A stretch of 6,117 bases of DNA from an uncultured Burkholderiales bacterium (GTDB lineage: Bacteria > Pseudomonadota > Gammaproteobacteria > Burkholderiales > Burkholderiaceae_F): NCBI GenBank assembly GCA_903871435.1, contig CAIQGU010000484.1, forward strand, positions 1 to 6,117, written 5' to 3'. Each line of letters starts with the position of its first letter. The stretch's first letter is position 1. Shown piece by piece: positions 1 through 3,967 of the stretch. A program made the translations under genes and the position numbers. The notes beneath the pieces are model-generated. The model worked only from the letters and a program-made list of their open reading frames with translations, made no database searches and was not told the origin of the DNA.

Positions 1-2
1 GC

Positions 3-1403
3 GATTTCGAGCGCGCAGCCGCCGCGATCGCCGATGCCGAGCGGCGCGCGCGCAGCGCGCAGCAGGGCGCGGAGGTGGCCTATTCCAATGGCATGCTGGC
101 GCGGGCCGTGGGTGACTGGAACCTTGCGTACAGCGCGTTTCAGACCGCCCTGCAAAAATTTACCGCCGTGGGGGATCATACGGGCGAGGCCGACTCCCTG
201 GCCAGCAGCGGCGAAGCGCTGCAGGCGCTGGGCCGGTCGGTCGAGGCGATAGAGCCGCTCAATACCGCCGCGCGCGATTACCGCGACGTCGAAGACCGCA
301 GCGGCGAGGCAAACGTCATGCGCTTTCTCGCCCTCGTGCAATCGGACATGAACAAACCAGCGCTCGCGCTGGGGTTCAATTCGCGCGCCATAGCCCTCAT
401 CGCGCGCCTGGACAAGCCGGTTGCCCTGGCGCGCGCACAGTTGGAGCGCGCTGCGCTGCTGGTCCGTGAGGGGCAGGCCGCCGAAGCGCAACGGCTGGTA
501 GAGGCCGCGTACCCGGCGGTCAAGGGGCAGGACGAGCTCGCCCTTGATGCGCTGTATTACAAGACCGCCTCCGACGCTCACGCGGCGATGGGAAAATACC
601 GCGACGCGTACAACGAGATGGCGCACTACCAGGCAATTGCGCACCAGCAAACGGAGCAGCTCGTCGAGCACCAGCTCGCGGCGCAGCGCGGGCGGCTCGA
701 AAGCGAACGCCTGTCACGGGAAAACACCCTGCTGCGGTCGGAAACGGCAAGCAGCCAGAACGCCCTGATTCAAGCCCAGCGCGCCACCGACCTCCAGAGC
801 ATTGCGCTGATCCTGGGCGCAATAGCGGGCGTGATTGCGCTGATTGCCATCTGGCACCAGCGCCGGCTCATGCAACGCATAGCCCGGATGGCAGAAACGG
901 ATGCCCTGACGGGCATGCTCAACCGCCGCCACGTGCTGGAAATGGGGCAACGCATGATGCAGCGCTGCCGTCGCGACGGCCGGCCCTGCGCGATGCTGAT
1001 GCTCGACGTGGACCGTTTCAAGGAAATCAATGACCGCTATGGCCATCTGGCGGGCGACAAGGCCCTGCGGGCAATTGCCCAGGCCTTGAGTTCCTGCCTC
1101 AGGCCGGGTGATCAGATTGGACGCTATGGCGGAGAGGAGTTCGCCATGATCCTGCCCGGCGCCGACGAGCAGGAGGCCGGGCGGGTCGCAGAGCGTCTGC
1201 GCGCCGCGGTGGCCCAGGTAACGCCCGATTGGGCTCCCGGCGCCGTGCCGCTCACCGTGAGCGGCGGAATCGCCATATCGACGGGCGAGCTCGACGACTT
1301 CAACGAGCTCATCGTACGCGCCGATCGCGCCCTCTATCGGGCCAAGGGTAGCGGTCGCAACCGCATGGAGTATCACGTGCCGGACACGGCGCAGCCGGCG
1401 TAG
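3..1403 (+). CDS. TPR-containing membrane diguanylate cyclase (GGDEF), 5' end outside window
   Basis: Predicted to make cyclic-di-GMP from two GTP at the inner membrane. The frame is open from the left edge with no stop, so the true start lies upstream; an in-frame GTG at 75 is unlikely to be the start because similar alpha-helical sequence continues before it. About 466 residues are visible (numbered from base 3). Residues 1 to about 205 are Ala-rich TPR-like helical pairs; about 208-265 is a Gln/Glu/Arg-rich likely coiled coil; 266-284 is one membrane helix (bases 798-854); 298 to about 455 is the GGDEF domain. It starts with DALTGMLNRR, has the metal-site Asp in LDVDRFKEIND (Asp335), and the signature GGEEF at 376-380. 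An RPGD I-site sits exactly five residues before the signature, so product inhibition is expected. Topology suggests an extracytoplasmic TPR sensor and a cytoplasmic catalytic domain; this side assignment is inferred. No EAL domain is seen. Family call is certain; signal sensed is unknown. Confidence 0.95.
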   Translation, partial: DFERAAAAIADAERRARSAQQGAEVAYSNGMLARAVGDWNLAYSAFQTALQKFTAVGDHTGEADSLASSGEALQALGRSVEAIEPLNTAARDYRDVEDRSGEANVMRFLALVQSDMNKPALALGFNSRAIALIARLDKPVALARAQLERAALLVREGQAAEAQRLVEAAYPAVKGQDELALDALYYKTASDAHAAMGKYRDAYNEMAHYQAIAHQQTEQLVEHQLAAQRGRLESERLSRENTLLRSETASSQNALIQAQRATDLQSIALILGAIAGVIALIAIWHQRRLMQRIARMAETDALTGMLNRRHVLEMGQRMMQRCRRDGRPCAMLMLDVDRFKEINDRYGHLAGDKALRAIAQALSSCLRPGDQIGRYGGEEFAMILPGADEQEAGRVAERLRAAVAQVTPDWAPGAVPLTVSGGIAISTGELDDFNELIVRADRALYRAKGSGRNRMEYHVPDTAQPA

Positions 1404-1427
1404 CGCTGCAGCTGCCGCGCAGTGCTA
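1401..1427 (+). other. Hairpin overlapping the cyclase stop codon
   Basis: TAGCGCTGC (1401-1409) can pair with GCAGTGCTA (1419-1427) across a 9-base loop, giving nine pairs with one G-U. No T-run follows, so it is not a classical terminator. It could slow or partly stop transcription between the cyclase and the exchanger, or protect the upstream mRNA end. It also buries the alternative GTG at 1422, which supports the ATG at 1443 as the exchanger start. Confidence 0.35.
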
Positions 1428-1442
1428 CATTGCGCTGCAACC

Positions 1443-2459
1443 ATGACCGCACTCGTATTGCAATTGTTGTTGATGCTGCTGGTGATACTGGCGGCCGCGG
1501 AGATCTTCACCAACGCTCTCGAGCATCTGGGAGCCCGCCTGGGCATCTCCGAAGGCGTAACCGGATCGCTGTTTGCGGCTGTCGGCACGGCGCTCCCGGA
1601 GACCATGGTGCCCTTGCTGGCGCTGGCCGCCGGCAGCGGCAGCGAGCAGGTCAATGCGGAGATCGGCACGGGCGCCATACTGGGCGCGCCGCTGATGCTA
1701 TCGACGCTCTCCACGTGTCTCATGGCACTGGCCGTGCTGCCGCGGCGTGGCCTGGGGGGACGCCTGCGCCCGGAACGCAGCGGACTGCTGCGCGACCTCA
1801 ATTGCTTCATTGCAGCGTTCGTCCTTGCCTGCGCGGCCATGCTGCTGCCGCAGGAAGCGCGTGCCGCGCGCAACGCGCTGGCGCTCGCGCTGGTGCTGCT
1901 GTATTTTTTCTATATGGCGCTGACGCTGCGCGCCTCGCGCGCACTGGTCGACGGCGGTCACGCCACGCAAGCGGACAAAAAAATGCTGCTGGCCCGCGCC
2001 GGACTGCCGGTGAATCTGCTGACGATCATCGTGCAACTGGCCGGCGCAACGGTACTGCTCGTTGCGGGCGCCAAGGGATTCATCGGCGGCGTCGAAGGGG
2101 TTTCCGCGGCGCTGCGCGTCTCGCCATTGCTGATCTCGCTTCTGGTCATCCCGATAGCCACCGAATTGCCGGAAAAGATCAACAGCATTCTTTGGGTACG
2201 GCGCGGGAAGGACACCCTGGCCATGGGCAACATCACGGGCGCCCTGGTCTTCCAGGGCACGCTGCTGCCCGCGATCGGCATCCTGGGCACGCCATGGACG
2301 GCACGCCCGGACGTGCTAGGTGGAGTCGCCATCACCCTGCTGGCTGCCGTCTGGCTGCGCATCATGGCGCGGCCGGGCGGCATTGCCCTCTGGGTGCCAC
2401 TGGTCAATGGCGCGCTCTACGTGATCTATATCGCCACGGAACTGCTGCCGCCATTTTGA
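1443..2459 (+). CDS. CaCA-family (sodium/calcium exchanger-like) membrane protein, divergent
   Basis: A 338-residue, strongly hydrophobic protein with about ten predicted membrane helices and no soluble domain, typical of bacterial cation/Ca2+ exchangers that move Ca2+ out of the cytoplasm against Na+ or H+. Two inverted alpha-repeats are recognisable: GTALPE (48-53) and ATELPE (239-244), each keeping the key Glu (E53, E244), the second followed by a GN pair (262-263) in AMGNITGALVF. The usual GNxxGSN partner motif is degraded: GAILGAP (77-83) in the first repeat and GNITGAL in the second, so several ion-coordinating Asn/Ser are absent. A polar loop (about 164-182) separates the halves. ATG 1443 is chosen because a membrane helix starts at once and the in-frame GTG at 1422 lies in a hairpin; neither has a clear ribosome binding site. 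It lies 39 bases after the cyclase on the same strand, so shared transcription is possible. The ion is not predictable. Confidence 0.85.
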   Translation: MTALVLQLLLMLLVILAAAEIFTNALEHLGARLGISEGVTGSLFAAVGTALPETMVPLLALAAGSGSEQVNAEIGTGAILGAPLMLSTLSTCLMALAVLPRRGLGGRLRPERSGLLRDLNCFIAAFVLACAAMLLPQEARAARNALALALVLLYFFYMALTLRASRALVDGGHATQADKKMLLARAGLPVNLLTIIVQLAGATVLLVAGAKGFIGGVEGVSAALRVSPLLISLLVIPIATELPEKINSILWVRRGKDTLAMGNITGALVFQGTLLPAIGILGTPWTARPDVLGGVAITLLAAVWLRIMARPGGIALWVPLVNGALYVIYIATELLPPF

Positions 2460-2478
2460 ATTTTGCAGCGTGAAACGC

Positions 2479-2505
2479 GAACCGCGCACGCCACGCGCGC
2501 GGTTC
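2479..2505. terminator. Hairpin between convergent genes, probable bidirectional terminator
   Basis: GAACCGCGC (2479-2487) pairs perfectly with GCGCGGTTC (2497-2505), a nine-base-pair GC-rich stem with a 9-base loop. It lies 20 bases after the exchanger stop and overlaps the tautomerase stop (2504-2506), just where two converging transcripts need to end. Only a short T stretch (GCGTTTCA) follows it on the minus strand and none on the plus strand, so efficiency is uncertain. Confidence 0.5.
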
Positions 2506-2683
2506 AGCCCCAGGGCTTGCCGGCGGTGATCCAGTTCTCGCGAGCCACTTCCGTTATGACGATATCAACGGCTTCGGGCGGAAGATCCAGAACCCGGCAG
2601 GTGGTTTCGGTAATGGCGCGCGCCAGTTCCTGGCGCTGCTCTTTCGAGCGGCCATCGAACATCTGGATTTGTATGGTCGGCAT
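2504..2683 (-). CDS. 4-oxalocrotonate tautomerase-family enzyme
   Basis: A 59-codon protein of the small beta-alpha-beta tautomerase superfamily, whose members assemble as oligomers and use an N-terminal proline, exposed by removal of Met, as the catalytic base for keto-enol isomerisation. The start is ATG 2683, giving MPTIQIQMFDGRS; this aligns Pro with Pro1 of classical 4-OT. An in-frame TTG six bases upstream would also give Met-Pro but adds two residues and breaks that alignment. A weak GAAG lies 7 bases before the ATG. In mature numbering Pro1 and Arg11 (GRS) are present, Arg39 of classical 4-OT is replaced by Asp (AVDIVITEV) and Phe50 by Trp (ENWITAG). It therefore belongs to a side branch with unknown substrate rather than to true xyl-pathway 4-OT. 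It starts 9 bases after the aldolase-like gene ends, so the two are almost certainly co-transcribed. Confidence 0.92.
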   Translation of the reverse strand: MPTIQIQMFDGRSKEQRQELARAITETTCRVLDLPPEAVDIVITEVARENWITAGKPWG

Positions 2684-2692
2684 GGGCAATCT

Positions 2693-3496
2693 TCAGAGGT
2701 TTGGGTGGGCGATGGCGGGGAGCGAGCGCAGCAGCGCCGGCCACTCCCATACACCCTCGAGGGCCCCATTATCGAACAGCTGCGCGGCAGCGCGCTCGAT
2801 GACGGCAGGCGCGGGCACCACCGGGTTCGGGTTGGCGCTCAGGGAAAGGATCTGGATGCGGCACGCCTTGAGCAGGGTGGCCGTCAGCGTATAGGCCTCG
2901 GGAACCGTGCGACCCAGCACCAGGGTGCCGTGGTTGCGCAGCAGCGCCGCGGGGCGTTCGCCCAGAGCTGCGACTAGGCGCGCGGCCTCGGCGGTGCTCA
3001 GGGCAACCCCTTCGTAATCGTGATAACCGAGGCAGCCGTGAAACCGCAGTGCATGCTGCGACAGCGGCAACAGTCCGCGCGGATGCGTGGAAACCGCGAT
3101 GGCGTGGGTCTCGTGCAGATGCATCACGCAAAACGCATCCGGGCGGGCCCGGTGCACGGCTGCATGCAGGGCAAACCCTGCCTTGTTGATAGCCCGGGCT
3201 GGCGCCGCGTCAAGGACATTGCCGTCGAAGTCCACCTTGACCAGGTTATCCGGCCGCACCTCCGAAAAAGCGAGGCCAAAGGCGTTGATGAGGAAATGCC
3301 CCGGCTCCCCGGGAACCATGGCTGTTATATGACTGTAGATGAGGTCGTCCCAGCCTTCTCGGGCGGCCAGCCGGTACGCGGCTGCCAGATCCCGGCGCAC
3401 CTGCGATTCCGTCAGCGCAGTCGCGGGTTCGCCCGCAGCGGGGTTTGACGCTCCGCCCATGGAAAAACTGCTGGCAGGTAGATTGGGCAGGTTCAT
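2693..3496 (-). CDS. Class II aldolase/adducin-family protein
   Basis: A 267-residue cytoplasmic protein of the family that includes fuculose-1-phosphate aldolase, ribulose-5-phosphate epimerase and the adducin head. From ATG 3496: a variable N-terminal tail (1-25), then the fold with LIYSHITAMVPG, HFLINAFGLAFSE, INKAGFALHAAVHRARPDA, the metal motif HLHETH (H126, H128) and RNHGTLVLG (H189). These three His form the usual Zn2+ site. By alignment on the RPDA block, the position of the catalytic Glu73 of E. coli FucA is Gly here (NKAGFALH), as is common in adducin-like members, so aldol cleavage is not assured; decarboxylation, isomerisation or another retro-aldol-like step is possible. An in-frame GTG lies nine bases upstream and an ATG at 3460 is an alternative; no clear ribosome binding site marks any of them. 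It leads a two-gene unit with the tautomerase. Family call is strong, substrate unknown. Confidence 0.92.
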   Translation of the reverse strand: MNLPNLPASSFSMGGASNPAAGEPATALTESQVRRDLAAAYRLAAREGWDDLIYSHITAMVPGEPGHFLINAFGLAFSEVRPDNLVKVDFDGNVLDAAPARAINKAGFALHAAVHRARPDAFCVMHLHETHAIAVSTHPRGLLPLSQHALRFHGCLGYHDYEGVALSTAEAARLVAALGERPAALLRNHGTLVLGRTVPEAYTLTATLLKACRIQILSLSANPNPVVPAPAVIERAAAQLFDNGALEGVWEWPALLRSLPAIAHPNL

Positions 3497-3609
3497 GCGG
3501 CGCACCGTCGGTTCGAGGCGGCACGCGATTGGCGATCACCACCATCCCAGGCACCGGCCGGCACCTGTGCACCGGAGAATACCTGAGCGGGCCCTCAAGA
3601 ACGGCGGAA

Positions 3610-3639
3610 CGCGGCGCCTGCGCGATTCGGCGCGCCGCG
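3610..3639 (-). terminator. GC hairpin after the small membrane protein gene
   Basis: CGCGGCGC (3610-3617) pairs with GCGCCGCG (3632-3639), eight pairs with a 14-base loop, beginning 12 bases past the stop of the 34-codon gene in its direction of transcription. No good T-run follows on the minus strand (TTCCGCCGTTCTT). It may end the short transcript or merely reflect GC-rich sequence. The rest of 3497-3609 upstream of the aldolase-like gene shows no convincing gene or promoter. Confidence 0.3.
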
Positions 3640-3650
3640 GTAAGCGGCCA

Positions 3651-3755
3651 TCACTCGTCCTTGCGCTTCCACATCCGGTTGTCCGCCAGTATGCACACGG
3701 CTGGTACGACGAAGGTCAGGATCGAAAAAATGATGATCAGGCTGGTGTTCTCCAT
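3651..3755 (-). CDS. 34-residue single-pass membrane protein, unknown function
   Basis: A short gene from ATG 3755 to TGA 3651. The protein begins MENTSLIIIF, is hydrophobic from about residue 5 to 24 with one Pro (18) and one Cys (21), and ends with the charged tail NRMWKRKDE. The positively charged tail predicts N-terminus outside, C-terminus in the cytoplasm. A near-perfect ribosome binding site (GAGGAG, five bases before ATG) is the best in the window, which strongly supports translation. It is not part of any larger credible frame and lies alone, 154 bases upstream of the aldolase-like gene on the same strand and divergent from oligopeptidase B. A perfect FNR-type box lies 107 bases before the ATG with a possible -10 between, suggesting induction by low oxygen. 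Its size and form resemble small accessory subunits of oxidases and transporters (CydX/KdpF-like in style only); I do not recognise the family. Confidence 0.75.
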   Translation of the reverse strand: MENTSLIIIFSILTFVVPAVCILADNRMWKRKDE

Positions 3756-3760
3756 GCTGT

Positions 3761-3766
3761 CTCCTC
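3761..3766 (-). promoter_or_regulatory. Strong ribosome binding site of the 34-codon gene
   Basis: GAGGAG on the minus strand, followed by ACAGC and then ATG. The five-base spacing is close to ideal. It decides both the existence and the start of the small gene, since the other genes here have weak or no visible Shine-Dalgarno sequences. Confidence 0.75.
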
Positions 3767-3835
3767 GGTAATGGCTGGTTCGTGAAACGCTCCGCAATCA
3801 ACAGGGGCGCATCCCGCCCGCAGCGGTTCGAAGGA

Positions 3836-3841
3836 ATTTTG
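3836..3841 (-). promoter_or_regulatory. Possible -10 element for the 34-codon gene
   Basis: CAAAAT on the minus strand matches TATAAT at four of six positions. A start of transcription near 3829 would place the FNR-type box centre at about -40.5, close to the -41.5 of class II FNR-activated promoters, where no good -35 is needed, and none is seen. The leader would be about 74 bases. Shifting by one base (AAAATT) gives -41.5 exactly but a poorer match. Confidence 0.4.
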
Positions 3842-3862
3842 CGGCCCCGTCATATTCCCGCT

Positions 3863-3876
3863 TTGATAAATATCAA
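3863..3876. promoter_or_regulatory. FNR/Anr-type binding site (perfect consensus dyad)
   Basis: TTGATAAATATCAA is an exact match to the FNR/Anr/Dnr consensus TTGAT-N4-ATCAA, and its symmetry extends to six bases per arm (TTGATA/TATCAA). It lies in an AT-rich patch of an otherwise GC-rich region, inside the divergent intergenic space, which fits an operator rather than chance. FNR-type regulators activate genes when oxygen is low. Spacing favours the minus-strand small gene; oligopeptidase B could also be influenced. Confidence 0.7.
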
Positions 3877-3901
3877 TTCTGGCAGCCTTTACCGGCTTCG
3901 G

Positions 3902-3910
3902 TGCTAGAGT
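3902..3910 (+). promoter_or_regulatory. Possible extended -10 promoter of oligopeptidase B
   Basis: TGCTAGAGT has the TGn extension and four of six -10 matches, with no recognisable -35 at 16-18 bases upstream. Transcription from about 3917 would give a 51-base leader. The FNR-type box would be centred near -47.5, not a standard activating position. Weak evidence. Confidence 0.3.
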
Positions 3911-3967
3911 CGGCTCGCCATAACCAGCCGTCGCGCGCGTCCAACGGACGCCGTAGCCACCAAGCCG

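Noticed and set aside
75..77. GTG considered as the start of the cyclase.
   Set aside because: The frame is open to the left edge with the same helical, Ala/Arg/Glu-rich composition, so the gene very likely begins outside the window.
714..1376. A 220-codon minus-strand open frame opposite the cyclase.
   Set aside because: It mirrors the GGDEF coding region and shows no motif or start signal; an antisense shadow.
1977..1983. A run of seven A within the exchanger gene, a possible slippage site.
   Set aside because: It encodes Lys-Lys then Met in the inter-helix loop; frameshifted products would have no recognisable domain, and nothing else (stem-loop, Shine-Dalgarno stimulator) supports programmed slippage.
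1430..2473. A 347-codon open frame overlapping the exchanger gene in another plus-strand frame.
   Set aside because: Its product is a His/Arg/Gly/Ala-rich string without domain features, typical of a shifted frame in GC-rich DNA. The overlapping frame encodes a clear membrane exchanger.
3551..3576. Clustered GCACCGG/GGCACC repeats upstream of the aldolase-like gene, considered as an operator.
   Set aside because: The copies are irregular, do not form one clean dyad, and similar GC-rich words are common here; no promoter hexamers are well placed beside them.
3339..3785. A 148-codon plus-strand open frame across the aldolase 5' end and the small gene.
   Set aside because: The protein is Arg/Ser/Gly-rich without domain signs, and it conflicts with two better-supported minus-strand genes.
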